This document shows positions 30,050 to 41,179 of a DNA stretch of 64,000 nucleotides, in pieces; position 1 is the stretch's first letter; each line of letters opens with the position of its first letter. The stretch is from NCBI GenBank assembly GCA_037127315.1, contig JBBBDQ010001270.1, positions 1,305,001-1,369,000 on the forward strand. The letters are read 5' to 3'. The notes below the pieces were generated by a model, which saw nothing but the letters and a program-made list of their open reading frames with translations, made no database searches and was not told the origin of the DNA. The position numbers and the translations under genes are program-made. Source of the stretch: Ascarosepion bandense (lineage: Eukaryota; Mollusca; Cephalopoda; Sepiida; Sepiidae).

Positions 30050-31085
30050 ATTGTGTCCTCACTATGGATACCGAGCAGAAAGGTCATTTATAAAAATTAG
30101 AAAGAATGTCCAAGAATAGAAACCAGTCGAATACATGCATTAATGCAAAAATCCGAAAGAATCTCTAAATATAAAGCAAGAGCACCAGACCATATATGGC
30201 AGCAATATTTATAATCATGGACGAATGTTAGACTTATAGATATGTAAGATAGATTCTGGAGAGGAAAATTGTCTCGAACGCCACAGTGAACCGACATTCT
30301 TAGCAGCTGAACTACAGATATATCTAGCCATCTCAACTGTAAATGGATGAGATGTTGACGCCAGTCTATTACTTTAAATTACTTTATTAAATTAAAAAGA
30401 TCTTCGTACCATAGCGAAGAGCTCATCCAAACAATTACCATAGGAGGATTTATAGAAAAGACAGAGAGAGGCCACCTTATGATGGTGGAAAACAGAGCCG
30501 CCAAGTCAGGACCAATAATATTGCTGATTCTTCTTTGGATTTTTTCAAGGAGATCAAGATAAATATCAGGGTAATCAAACCATATATAGCAGCAATATTA
30601 TAATCATGGACGAATGTTAGACTTATAGATATGTAAGATAGATTCTGGAGAGGAAAATTGTCTCGAACGCCACAGTGAACCGACATTTTTATTTTGGAGA
30701 CTTAGGAACGGATTTAGCATATTTTTTTCCACTTCACGTTAGTAGAAAACGTTAGTTGGAGAGGACGCATTGAGTCACTCTCCTGGAGGTTAGCATCAGC
30801 CATACCTGTGGAACGTTAAAAAGGGTTTTCTCAGATGTATAATAAAAGCAGTTTCGTTTTTGAAGTGTTAAAATTAACAAACTATTCATTACTTTACTTG
30901 ATAGCAGATTGTAAGTCATTTCTGAAATCAAATGTCAATTTCACTTTATCGAACCTATCAGACTTACTATTAAAAATAAATAATTGTATCATCAGCACAA
31001 ATACCGAGCAGGAATTCCATTTATGAAAACTAGGAACAATAACCAAGGATAGAGCCATGGGGAATACATTCATTAATGCAAAAAG
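30050..31085 (-). pseudogene. LINE-A-related fragments with internal duplications
   Basis: The minus strand at about 30,965-31,080 carries an RT segment: FLVFINGIPA-like residues and, in another frame, CADDTII, the catalytic A-DD motif. It is repeated in worse condition at about 30,045-30,135. A 113-bp block (30,188-30,300) recurs at 30,578-30,690. It encodes decayed 'RQFSSPESILHIYKS.IRP' and YCCHIWSG. The order is scrambled and no frame stays open. It resembles the sister family at 28,690. Confidence 0.6.
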
Positions 31086-31089
31086 ATCT

Positions 31090-31750
31090 AGAAGAGTAGC
31101 CGTTCAAGATGATATTCATTTCGCTTTGATTTGATAAGAAAACCTGAATCAGTTGAAAATTTCTTCCAAAAATACTATAATCTTTTAACTTGTAAAAAAG
31201 ACCAAGATGCTAAACCCTGTTAAATGCTTTCCACAGATTACATTAATGTCAAAAATGTAGACGGGTTTAACAGTTAATACCAAAAATATTATTCATCACT
31301 CACTGTAAAGAAAGATAAAAAAAATCTAGAGGCCATTATAAGCGAAGAAACCAACATTAAATGAAATATCTTTCTCGACAGGAGATGCTATAAAGAGGCG
31401 TGTTTAAAAATGGCACATATAAATATTCAATACATGTTTTTTCGTTTAACCGTTATACGTGACGTCAATTTGAATAGATTCAAATTCCAATTCTGGCGAG
31501 CTAAAATCGCCAGGGTTTAGTAAATTAAACCTTGCTGACGTCGACCAGATCTTGACAATGACTGTGATAGTAGTAAGTACATGGATATAATATATATAAA
31601 AAAAAATATAGATTAACGTTGGATAATTTATTCATAAGTTTAATCACGGAATAGAAAATATATAATAAAAGTTGGACCTACAAACCTTATTGATAAGAGT
31701 TAATAAAACACTCATCAGATGTATTAAAAGTATTAAGAAAAAATCTAGAC
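31090..31750. other. Nothing firmly recognised
   Basis: There is a possible SINE-like body at 31,440-31,580 ('attcaaattccaattctggc'), but no boxes are clear. Confidence 0.35.
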
Positions 31751-31823
31751 CGAATCTTTTTATCTATTTGGTGATGAGAGGATAGAGTGATTGCTTGAGT
31801 GTTCGTCTACGAAACATTTAGAG

Positions 31824-31829
<6 letters not shown>

Positions 31830-31883
<54 letters not shown>
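31830..31883. repeat. (TA)n microsatellite
   Basis: Alternating TA where the PLE N-terminal frame ends. Confidence 0.97.
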
Positions 31884-31887
<4 letters not shown>

Positions 31888-32058
31888 GTGTGTATTTTGG
31901 CAGCATTTTTTCATTAATGCAGGTTTCATTGAATAATATAGACAAGTTTTGTCTATTAATTTTGTGTAGGATCCGTTCATACCGTCTGATATACTTGATG
32001 GTGATGTCATTGAAAGAAAACAAAAAATCACAGTATTTGTTGAATTTTTTATCGGGTC

Positions 32059-32085
32059 TAAGCTTTCGGCTCACATAAGCCATTA
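32059..32085 (-). ncRNA. PLE tail hairpin (hammerhead-like, core lost)
   Basis: GGCTT/GAGCC stem with ATGT loop followed by GAAAGC. It is related to 13,495-13,528 with a C-G to T-G change in the last pair. Confidence 0.4.
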
Positions 32086-32596
32086 TCAAAGAGTAAATAT
32101 TAACACACAGTAAACATAGAACATTTAAGCTATTAACAATAAAGATAATTGAATTGAAAATATAAGTCCATCCCTACCGTGGCGGATGGCCGAAGACAGT
32201 GACAAAATAGTGGTGTTGTGGTCCCTGGTCTGATTACAGACATTTGAGTACGTTATTGGAAATATCGAAATTGATTGTATTCAAACCAGGTTTAAATTGT
32301 TTAATGTAGAGTGCTTCGAGGATTTTTAGTTTCTGCTTATTATTTTCTTGTTTGAGTATGTACGTGTTATCAACAAGCCTTTTTCTCAGAAGTGTGCGTT
32401 GATAACCGTGTTGTTCTAAATGACGGAGTATATTTGAATTTTTATTTAAGTGCAACGTCAGACGCCGTGAGAGCGAATTTGTGGTGTGGCCGATGTAGAT
32501 ATTATTGAGGTTATTATATATATATATATATAATCGCTCCAGTTCTCTACTTAGCACTTTTAATAATTTTGACATATTTTGACAAGTGCTGTTGAT

Positions 32597-32826
32597 TTGT
32601 ATGAGTAGCTACTCTAGCATCTACGCATCATTCATTCAGTAACGAATTAGAACACTCTCAGTTATTGGCGTATACATGGTATATCACACGGTATATCAGA
32701 GGTAGAATCACCGACTGACGCCAATTTGGTTGGGTTTCAATCCTGGGTAAAAAGCAATCGGTTGTCTAACCGTACTGATGAGCTGTGATACAGTGAAACA
32801 GATATGTCTGCGGATGACTATATATA
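32597..32826 (+). mobile_element. SINE S2 with hammerhead
   Basis: It has 'agtagctactctagcatcta' at the 5' end, a shortened middle, the tRNA-like head from 'tcagaggtagaatcaccgac' to box B GGGTTTCAATCC, the hammerhead at 32,770-32,813 and (TA)n at the 3' end. A deletion removes the start of the tRNA-like head. Confidence 0.85.
32770..32813 (+). ncRNA. Type I hammerhead ribozyme in S2
   Basis: Stem I CCGTA/TGCGG is intact. The core is CTGATGA (32,775-32,781). Stem II GCTGT/ACAGT closes with a G-U pair. GAAA is present. Stem III is reduced to ACA/TGT, and the triplet is GTC. It is probably weaker than the 59,070 copy. Confidence 0.75.
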
Positions 32827-32928
32827 TCGGTCGAATTTCGATCCCGGTCAGAAGCAATTAGATGTCTAGCCACACTGATGAGCTATGATACAGCGAAAAG
32901 AGGCTTGCATGTGGATGACTAATATATT
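32827..32928 (+). mobile_element. SINE S2, second partial copy with degenerate hammerhead
   Basis: It starts at box B ('gaatttcgatccc') and runs through a hammerhead relic at 32,870-32,914. Stem I CCACA/TGTGG is perfect and differs from the consensus stem, showing compensatory change. Core CTGATGA is kept. Stem II has a mismatch, and the cleavage side lacks a clear NUH. It lies in tandem with the previous copy. Confidence 0.7.
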
Positions 32929-33324
32929 ATGCTCTCCATACTCTAGAAAGGAAAATTTATAAACAGTTACCACTTCTGCGATTTAAGCATTATTCTTTAG
33001 CAATGACTTGGGTTCTTTCGGTGACTGGCGTGTGTATACACCGCTTGTATATAACGCGCTAAAACTTCCCTTCTCAAGGCCGTATTTGGACCTAGGATCA
33101 CATATCGTCAAAACCCGTTGATAAATATTTTGACTCGCTAAATTTGATAAATTTCGATTCTCAATTGCACTTAGCGATTTTTGTATCTGTATTTTCCGAT
33201 TGTTAACATTTCGGCTACTTTACCCGACAAAAATATTTGCATTCTCTAATTATAGAGAGATCTCTTCTCATCTAAAATAATCATTTAAAATTAATACCAG
33301 CAATTTGAAAATAGGGTTACAATA

Positions 33325-33650
33325 CTATGGACAGAACACGTAAGAAAAGACAAGTTTTTGAAGCGGATGAACATGAAAATGAAACTGATACTTAATATTA
33401 AGAAAAGACAGCTTAAGTTTCTGGGTCACATAGTGAGAAACGAGGGCTTGGAGAGTCTGATGCTCATGGGGCGGATAGAGGGAAAGAGAGACAGGGAGAA
33501 GCAACGTGTGACATACTTGGTGGACTTGAACAGATAGATTGTTGAGCGGAGTTTGAGCGGGATAACAAGAGAAGGAGTGCTACAACTGATAGGGAGATGT
33601 GGAAGACCATGATCGCCTCCGTCCTGAAGGGACACGGCAGAAGAAGAAGA
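33325..33650 (+). pseudogene. LINE-B fragment
   Basis: Collinear with 20,895-21,205: 'aagaaaagacagcttaagtt', 'gagggcttggagagtctgat', 'gaaagagagacagggagaag' and 'atcgcctccgtcctgaaggg'. Several frameshifts and a stop are present. It ends in a (GAA)n-like tail at 33,638-33,690. Confidence 0.8.
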
Positions 33651-33690
33651 AGAAGAAAAAGAAAAAGAAAAAGAAGAAGAAGAAGAAATT
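33638..33690. repeat. (GAA)n/(GAAAA)n tail of LINE-B
   Basis: Purine run immediately after the LINE-B stop region. Similar tails occur at 12,093 and 41,751. Confidence 0.85.
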
Positions 33691-33721
33691 TAAAAACGTT
33701 ATCTACAAGTTTATTGAATTG

Positions 33722-33915
33722 AAGTAGATAGATCTATCTATCGCCCGGTTCAAACTCCACCCACATCTATTGAACAGGTTAAGAGGCTCATCCCTTGTTC
33801 CCTGTTTAGGATGTGGTTTCCGGCTTTCTCTTTTCCAATCTTTTCACTATTATGTAACCCCTGCACATCAGTGGCGTTACCGCCTTGCTCGGGGTGATAC
33901 GATTAAAAAAAAAAC
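33722..33915 (+). mobile_element. C element, single full unit with LINE-A tail
   Basis: It starts with the palindrome TAGATAGATCTATCTA, continues 'cgcccggttcaaactccacc', 'aagaggctcatcccttgttc' and 'aggatgtggtttccggcttt', then the LINE-A 3' tail 'tatgtaacccctgcacatca', 'ccttgctcggggtgatacga' and poly(A). It contains no LINE-A coding sequence, which suggests a SINE using the LINE-A 3' end. Confidence 0.8.
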
Positions 33916-34129
33916 AATATAAAAAAGTTTCATTCGTACATCTTTTGGCAGAATGAAATCAGTGTTTGATCTTTTTCTGAAGATTAAACGTTTGGGTGTT
34001 CCCAAATTAAGCTGAAAATAATGGCGGTGTGTGTTCAAAATGGCAATAACCGGAAGTGCAAAACGATTAAAGACCTAGAGGGAGATGATGGTTCAATGGC
34101 AGGAAAACGATTTGAAAAAGGGTAGAGAA

Positions 34130-34455
34130 GCGGTGTTATTCTGAAAAAATTAATGAAAGGAAATATAAAGAGGTCATAAGTATGAATGAAAGTAAGAATA
34201 AGATAGAAATAACAAAATATACACGAGCAATGAAAAGGAGTGTAAACAGGGACAATCTAATTGAATGAAAGCAAGAATGATGAAAATGAATGAAAACAGG
34301 AATAATGAAAAAGAAAGGAAATGATGGGTAATCTTAATGACTGAAATCAGGAATTATGTATATTAATGAAATAAGAAACAATGATAATGAATGAAAAGAG
34401 GAATGATGAAGATTAATGAAATATAAAATGAATGAAAACAGAAATAATGAAATAG
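34130..34455. repeat. GAATGA-type minisatellite, part 1
   Basis: Irregular units built from AATGAAAGCAGGAATGATGAA-like pieces shorter than 30 bp. The array resumes at 34,780 and again at 37,150. Confidence 0.85.
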
Positions 34456-34457
34456 AA

Positions 34458-34785
34458 AGATTTGGGGGAGACACTCCTTTTCACACACTCTATGCACTCT
34501 CCCATGGTATACAAATAATCCTGCCTACAGAGAACGGGTCGTTGTGGTTAGAGTTGGTGTTTGTCAGAGCAGTTAAACCGCCGCTTGTTGATCAGCAAGA
34601 ATATAGACTATTACCCGGACTTACGTCTTTGTATATATTTGACTCCTGCTAACAAGTATTCCTGAATCTACTAACCGTGTACAGGTTGTATATCTTTTAT
34701 TCAATATATTTACACTTTTCCTCTCATATCTGTCTTTGTTATTATTATATTGTGTGGTTTTCTAAACAAGAATCCAGAACGAAAG
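34458..34785. mobile_element. Unidentified insertion inside the minisatellite
   Basis: About 325 bp of non-repetitive sequence splits the array. It contains TATATATTTGAC and an oddly TA-rich right half. It could be a solo LTR or SINE. No family is recognised. Confidence 0.4.
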
Positions 34786-35795
34786 GAAACGATGTGTGAT
34801 CTTAATTAATGAAAGCAGGAATGATGAAGATTAAGGAAATAAGAAATGATGAAAATGAATGAAAACAGGAATAATGTAAAAGAAAGGAAATGATGGGTGA
34901 TCTTATTGAATGAAAACAGGAATTATGAAGATGAATGAAAGCGAGAATGATGAAAATGAGGAAAATAAGTATGATCAAAACAAATGAAAGCAGGAATTAT
35001 CATAATTAAGTAATACGAAGATAATGAACATGAAGGAAAATAGAAAAAAAGAAAATAAAGGAAAACGGTGATATAGAAAATGAATGAAAGCATATATGAA
35101 AGAAAATGAATGAAAACAAGTATAATGAAAATGGATAAAAACAAAATAGTTAAAATAAAGAAAACATGAATAATGAAAATGAATGACAGCAGGAATTATG
35201 AAATTGAAGGAAAACAGGATTGATGAAAATGAATGAAAGCATCAATGGTAAAAATGAGGCAAAACAAGAATGATCAAAATGAATGAAAGCAGGAATTATG
35301 AAATTGAAGGAAAACAGGATTGATGAAAATGAATGAAAGCATCAATGGTAAAAATGAGGCAAAACAAGAATGATCAAAATGAATGAAAGCAGGAATTATG
35401 AAAATGAAGAAAAAGAAGGATTATCTTAATGAATGAAAGCAGGAATGTTGAAAATGAGGTATAACAAGTATTTCTAAAATAAATCAAAAGAAGGAATGAG
35501 GACAATGAATGAAATCCCGAATCATGAAAATGAATGTAAAAAGTACTGATAAAAATGAGGAAAAAAGTTTGACCAAAATGAATGAAAGTCAGAATGATGA
35601 AAATAAAGAAATACAAGGTTGATGAAAATGATGGATAAACGAATTATGAAAATAAAGAGATACAACGATAAGGCATATGAATGAAAACAGAGAAGAAAAT
35701 GAATGAAAACAAGAGGACTGAAATGCATGAAAATGGTAATGGAGAAAACAATTGAAAGTAAGAATCACGAAAATCAAGGAAATCAGTTGATGAAT
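34786..35795. repeat. GAATGA-type minisatellite, part 2, with 100-bp higher-order unit
   Basis: Same unit as part 1. From 35,194 to 35,394 a 100-bp block (starting 'aattatgaaattgaagg') is repeated essentially exactly, so short units were amplified together. Minus-strand frames here are artefacts. Confidence 0.85.
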
Positions 35796-35814
35796 GATAT
35801 ATATATATCATATA

Positions 35815-36320
35815 TCCCGAAAAGGGATATATTGTGTGTATTTTGGCAGCATTTTTTCATTAATACAGATTTCGTTGAATAATATAGACGAGTTTTGTCT
35901 ATTTATTTTGTGTAGGATTCTTTCGTATAGTCTGATAAGCTTGATGGTGCTATCGTTAAAAGACGACAAGAAGTCGCAGTAATTGTTGATTTTTTTATCA
36001 GGTCTGAGCTTTCGGCTTACATAAGCCATTATCAAAGAATGAACATTAACATTTAGTGAACATTGAACATTTAAATTATTAACAATGTGGAATTAAACAA
36101 AGAGAATTAAACCAAAGAGACAAGTCCATTTTTAACGTGGCGGATGGCCGCAGACGGTAACAAAATGGTGGTGGTGTGGTTCTTGGTTCAATTACAGGTA
36201 TGTTAGTAGAGCTATCGAAATTTATTCTATTTAAACCAGGTTTAAGCTGTGTGATGTAGATAGCTTCTAGGATTTTGAGTTTTCGTTTATTAGTTTTCGT
36301 TAGCGATTTGCAAAAAAACA
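35815..36320 (-). pseudogene. Left arm of PLE palindrome: GIY-YIG end, tail, N-terminus
   Basis: The minus strand carries RKLKILEAIYITQLKPGLN (GIY-YIG C-terminus, about 36,300-36,215), the tail hairpin at about 35,997-36,025 with GGCTT/AAGCC, then DFLSSFNDSTIKLIRLYERI and FNEICINEKMLPKYT (about 35,985-35,850). The order is the same as at 31,760-32,575. It is bounded on the left by a short TATA stretch and the minisatellite. Confidence 0.75.
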
Positions 36321-36353
36321 ATGTAGTTTATAAATTCAAATGCCCCTTTCGAG

Positions 36354-36812
36354 AATTTGTTTTTTTGCAAATCGCTAACGAAAACTAATAAACGAAAACT
36401 CAAAATCCTAGAAACTATCTACATCAAACAGCTTAAACCTGGCTTAAATAGAATAAACTTCGATATCTCCACAAACATACTCCAATGCCTGTAATCGGAC
36501 CAAGAATTACACCACCATTTTGTCACAGTCTGCGGCCATCCGCCGCGTTAAAATGGACTTGTCTCTTTGGTTTAATTCTCCTTGTTTAATTCCACATTTT
36601 TAATAATTTAAATGTTCTATGTTCACTATATGTTAATGTTCATTCTTTGAAAATGGCTTATGTAAGCCGAAAGCTCAGACCTGATAAAAAAATCAACAAT
36701 CACTACGATTTCTTGTCGTCTTTTTACGATAGCACCATCAAGCTTATCAGACTATACGAAACGATCCTACACAAAATAAACAGACAAAACTTGTCTATAT
36801 TATTCAACGAAA

Positions 36813-36815
<3 letters not shown>
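36354..36815 (+). pseudogene. Right arm of PLE palindrome
   Basis: This is the inverted copy of 35,868-36,320, about 95 percent identical by eye: 'gcaaatcgctaacgaaaact' and 'ctcaaaatcctagaaactat', with frame MAYVSRKLRPDKKINNHYDF and onward to LYETILHKINRQNL. It ends in (TA)n at 36,813-36,845. The spacer between arms is about 34 bp (36,321-36,353). Confidence 0.8.
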
Positions 36816-36848
<33 letters not shown>

Positions 36849-36849
36849 T

Positions 36850-37145
36850 CGAGGTAGTTAAGTGGCTTTGGCAAATGCAATCGGGTAGGTCAATCTATTA
36901 AGTAGACGTAATGGACGGTATTTGTCGTATGCAGTATCCTGAGATGTAGCCGTAGTCAACAGACGTAGACCAATAGTCGTACATTTATGGACGTAGACCT
37001 CTAGACCTCTAGTCGTATAGATGTATGGGCGTAGGCCTCTCTGCGTCCTCGTCTTCGTCTGCATTTATGATTGACACCAGCCAATCACACCGCTGTAAGG
37101 GGGAGGGGAACCAAGGTGTATGCATATTCATTACATATTCATTAC
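36850..37145. other. Nothing recognised
   Basis: Repeated GTAGAC/TCTAGACCTC words between 36,900 and 37,040 give a weakly repetitive character. No family match. Confidence 0.35.
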
Positions 37146-37149
37146 ATTA

Positions 37150-37350
37150 ATGAAAATAAAGGAACAACCATGATAATAAAATGAATGAAAACAGAACTAT
37201 GAAAATTGGAAAAAACAAGGATAATGGAAATGAATAAAAGAAGGAATGATTAATATGAAGAAAAATATATATAATGAAATTGAATGAAAGCAAGAATGAT
37301 CAAAATGAATGAAAGTCGGAATAATATAAATGAATGAAAGCAGAGCAGAT
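37150..37350. repeat. GAATGA-type minisatellite, part 3
   Basis: Continuation of the array after the insert that contains the PLE palindrome. Confidence 0.8.
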
Positions 37351-37369
37351 TAAAGTAAATGAACTCTGG

Positions 37370-37581
37370 ATCCTGATTAATCATCAAATCCCAAAATTCA
37401 AAATACGTCAGAGAAACGATTTTCTATAGCTAAAGAAAAAAATCGTTTCTGATCCACCCCACGTGACTGGATTGAATATTTAAGGATGGTCTTCAACCGG
37501 TCACAGCGGTCAGTTCAGAGGAAGCAGGTTGCTGACACATATCAAAGATGTAACTCTCAACTTCAAGTGCCCCGGACATTG

Positions 37582-37619
<38 letters not shown>

Positions 37620-37998
37620 CTTATCTATCGCAACAATTACTGCTACTAACATTTTGTCTGAACTCTTAATTCCTCAACCTTATCATTGAATACGAACTCT
37701 ACTCATAACTTCTTACATATTGAACATTAATTTCTACAACTCTTGTTATTCCTTCTACAACTCTTGTTATTCTTTCTTTTAATAAATTTCTATTTTACAT
37801 TCAAAGAGTATATTTCATTATTCCACTCTTCTACACTAATCCTCACTTTCCAACCTGCCGACAACCAACGTTCTGATGAAAACCTTCTGATAATAATTCT
37901 GATGAATATTATTCAACATAAAACTTGTAAGCTGTAGGAAGTTTGGTTAAGAAAGACACAAGGCCGAACAAAGAATCATTAACCAGCTCCCTACACTT
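37370..37998 (+). mobile_element. Candidate solo LTR
   Basis: Features in LTR order: a TATA-like 'gaatatttaagg' at about 37,473, a following 'cggtcagttcagagg' resembling a start region, a (CT)n run, AATAAA at about 37,779 and an end 'ctacacttca' followed by GTGGTGACTCC, which resembles a primer-binding site of LTR retrotransposons. The 5' boundary is unknown and no gag-pol is present. Confidence 0.4.
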
Positions 37999-38095
37999 CA
38001 GTGGTGACTCCTGAATTTCAACGAACACACATCCTTACACCTCAGTAGTGACTCCCGACGTTCAAGAAACACGCACCCCTACACTTCAGTATAAC
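37985..38095. repeat. 43-45-bp tandem repeat at the candidate LTR/PBS junction
   Basis: 'ccctacacttcagtggtgac' at 37,989, 'ccttacacctcagtagtgac' at 38,032 and 'cccctacacttcagta' at 38,077 are successive units, each starting with the LTR-end-like phrase. Confidence 0.7.
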
Positions 38096-38099
38096 AATA

Positions 38100-38930
38100 G
38101 ACTTTTATAGAAATATATATTAAAATATACTTTATAGAAAAATATACGTTTTTGAAGGAAATTTTATTACCATAACACATTTTTGAAAGAAAAATATCAG
38201 CAATACATTTTTGAATATAATACTAGAACAGTTTTAAAAAAGTTCTCACTATAACAAAACATTTAAAAAATACCTTAAAACCCCACCTTTTTGGCATTAA
38301 ATAACCCACAGAGTTTAACAGTATAACCCATATAACGTTAAATAAAACTAAAACTCAAATTAATCAAAGTCGCGTTTTTACATCAAAATTGTTGTCAGTC
38401 TCGTCACGATGTGCAACTACTGTGTTTAATTCGTTCTTCTCTAAGATATCCATTCTGTCTTCATATAATATTTTATTTAGCTTTCTTCACGTTTCTTCGA
38501 TGTATATTTTGTAACAATCATTAAAGTTCATAGAGTAGATTCTTCTGTCAAGTTTTAGCTCAAACATGTGTACCCACTAAAAATAAATTGTAGTAATAAG
38601 AAATGTGCAAACTATGTATATCGTTCATGTTCCAGGTTTTCTTACCGTGCAAGTTTTCGAGTCTAACCGACTTCGGATTCCAACTAAAGGGGGCAGGCAA
38701 TATGCAGCATGCATGTCTCTCGTGAGAAAAGATCCTTATTCTCTGCTCGTCCAGCAATTTACCTGAAAACGTTTGGGCATGGCTTAAGGTAATAAAATTA
38801 GCAGTAGGTACCCGAAGGCAGTCGTTTGACGGCGATGCTGAAAGGGCGGAGGTAAAAATAGTGTTGTGAGTGGGATGTGTCAGCTCTAGGGTTTTCGGAA
38901 GGTTCGGGGAAAGTAGGCAAGTCATTGAGG
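38100..38930. other. Nothing recognised
   Basis: AT-rich, then a more balanced part. The 16-mer AACTAAAGGGGGCAGG at 38,682-38,697 recurs at 60,336-60,351. Confidence 0.4.
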
Positions 38931-39890
38931 TTAAATGAAGAAAAGTCGACAAAAAAAAAAGAGAAGAAAGAAAGAAAGAAGGAACGAGAAGAAAGAAAGA
39001 AGAGAAAAGAAAAGGCGAGAAAAGAAAGAAAGAAAGAAAGAAGGAACGAGAAGAAAGAAAGAAGAGAAAAGAAAAGGCGAGAAAAAAAAAGAAAGAAAGA
39101 AAGAAAAAGAGAAGAGAACAAAGAAGGAAAGATTAAAACAAAGAAAGAAAAAACGAGAAAACAGAAAAGAAGGAATAATGAAAAGAAAAAAGAAAAAATG
39201 AAAAAAAAAGATGAGAAGAAAGAGAAAGAGAGAGAGGAAAACAAGCAAAGATTAGAGCAAAGAAAAAAGACGAGAATAAAGAAAAGAAGGAAAAAGAAAA
39301 GATGAGACGACAAGAAAGAAAGAAAAAAGAGAAGAGACAAGAAGAAAGAGAGAAAGAAAAAAGAAAGAAAGAAGAGAAGGGAATAGAAGTGACGAGAAGA
39401 AGTGAAGAAAGAAATAAAATGAGAGAAAGAAGTGACGAGAAGAAAGAAAGAAAGAAAGAGAAAAAGAGGAAAAAACGAAAGAAAGAAGAAAAAAATGAAA
39501 GTAAAAAAGAAGGAAACCGAGAAGTCGTGAAAAAGAAAAACGAAAAGTATAAATTAAATACAGAAAATAGAAGCAGAAAAAGGAAGAAAAAAGAGACATG
39601 ATGGAAACAAAAAAATGAAGAAATATTGAAAGACGAAAATGAAAACATGAATTGAAATGAAGAAAGAATGAGCAAAAAAAAAAAAAGAAATAAAAAAGAA
39701 GGAAAAATAGAAGAAATAAAGAAAGTAAAAAAAGAATGAAATATGAGAATGACGAAGAGAAAATAAAAACGTATAAAAAAAAAAGAAAGAGAGAAAGGAA
39801 AGGAAAGAAAAACCCAGAAATCCAGAAAAGAAAAAGAAGAAAGAAAGAAATAATGAAAAAAAAAAAGAAAGAAAAACAGAAATATTAAGC
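38931..39890. repeat. Polypurine tract (GAAA/GAAG-rich), about 960 bp
   Basis: Almost continuous A/G on the plus strand, with AAAGAAAG and GAGAAGAAAG words and an 'agaaaggaacgagaagaaag'-type block duplicated at about 38,967 and 39,035. All long KKER and SFFF frames here are composition artefacts. Confidence 0.95.
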
Positions 39891-39949
39891 GGTCACCTAA
39901 TTCTTTTTGAAACGCACCGGTGCGCTAAATAAAAAAAAAACCTGTAATA

Positions 39950-40735
39950 TTCTTCAAGGTGTTGGCAATCAAGGCTCACCACAGCTTCCTATTTTTCCAG
40001 CTCTAAGTAATGTCTCTCTCCTTACTATTCCTCTAAGTCCCTATTCGGCATCCATTTACACAAACTCGTTACGTAGATTACTCGATATTTAATCGAAATT
40101 CACGTTGAGTGTCAAATTCTCCAACATTCTTTCTTCAGATATAGTAAATATTCCAATAGTTTTTTTTTCTGAAACTAATTATAAAATGTTTATTGTTTCC
40201 ATTGTCCTTAAAACTTACTCATTACTCCCTTGCTTTATCTAGTGTATTCCCAGCATCCTTCTGTAGAATCAGAGCTCTGACGACTCGAATCTACTCATCA
40301 TCTGTGAGGAAATTGTCAAGCATTCATTGACATATAAATATTATCAGAATCCTTCTTCTTCAGAAACACAGTTCTGTTGCTTTTACGTCTGTGAGAAAAT
40401 TGTCCAGCATTCACTGCGATATAAATGGATTGATATTACATAACAGTCTTGTTATCTTTTCTTTGTTTCTAACGAAAATTTCCTGTTGCTTAGTACGTTA
40501 GACCTTGGAAGGCAAATTTCGCTGTTTCAATGCGCCTTTGGATTACGGTGTCACATTTTCCATCATCTGTTTTAGCACTACCAATATTGTGAAATTTCTG
40601 TACTTGATTGCTCCTAACGTCTCAACTCCGTCATTTGCATCTTGGGGTTCTCCTATTTCTGACACACCTACATTTTGTCTTCTTACAATTGATGGTTGAC
40701 TCTTTTTTCCCGCTTTCCTTTACTATCTTGATTAG
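39950..40735 (-). pseudogene. LINE-B fragment, decayed
   Basis: Three collinear minus-strand blocks match LINE-B: the 3' end at 39,955-40,090 (complement of 'WKAMIAYVL'), the WFYRRML block at about 40,240-40,330 ('cagcatccttctgtagaatc') with a second partial duplicate at 40,345-40,420, and the KYLGS..NGKCD block at 40,500-40,700. No frame is open. Confidence 0.7.
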
Positions 40736-41094
40736 GAGTTTGTGTATTTTATACCTGTGTCTGTAATTAAAGTTTTCTTTGAGTGGGGAATACTAAAATC
40801 AAGTAGGTAAAAAAATGTAGATACCTGGGAAGTGTTCTACCAAGCAGCTTAACTTGATGTTGATTTTTGGGAAAAGCAAGAATTGAAGAGTGAAACTTTC
40901 TTAATTCAAATTTCCTGTGTTTAAACTGTGAGGTATAATACGATTTATTTCTTATATCTATATTTCTCGTTTTTTTTTTTCCTTCATGCTTCATTTAGAA
41001 AAAAAAAAGTTTTGGATTTTTATTTATTTATTTATTCTGTTATGCGATTGTTCATTTCTAACTAGTCTGTACTCCTCACTCTTTTCTAATTAAT

Positions 41095-41166
41095 CTTTTT
41101 ACATTTATGTAACCCCCTGCACATCAGTGGCATTTCCGCCTTGCTCGGGGTGAAACGATTAAAAAA
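41095..41166 (+). mobile_element. LINE-A/C-element 3' tail fragment
   Basis: 'atgtaaccccctgcacatca', 'gtggcatttccgccttgctc' and 'ggggtgaaacgattaaaaaa'. The upstream part is not recognisable. It abuts a LINE-B copy. Confidence 0.8.
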
Positions 41167-41179
41167 ACAAAACAAAAAA

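Larger units (their letters stand above)
31760..32575 (-). pseudogene. Penelope-like tandem junction: GIY-YIG end, pseudo-LTR, next N-terminus
   Basis: Reading leftward: 32,575-32,234 encodes a GIY-YIG domain (NNIYIGHTTNSLSRRLTLHL, then KQKLKILEALYIKQFKPGLN). Next comes a non-coding part with the PLE tail hairpin at 32,059-32,085. Then a frame continues through DFLFSFNDITIKYIRRYERI and FNETCINEKMLPKYT, which resembles a PLE N-terminal region; that part is inference from the 'LPKYT'-type motif. It is cut by a (TA)n run at about 31,884. This is the order expected where two PLE copies lie head to tail. The RT is absent. Confidence 0.7.

Noticed and set aside
31700..31730. CTGATGAGTG on the minus strand as a hammerhead
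   Set aside because: No GAAA follows at the right distance and stems II and III cannot be drawn.
38798..39675. Lys/Glu-rich and Phe/Ser-rich frames of up to 180 residues
   Set aside because: Generated by the polypurine tract. Both strands are open for compositional reasons.
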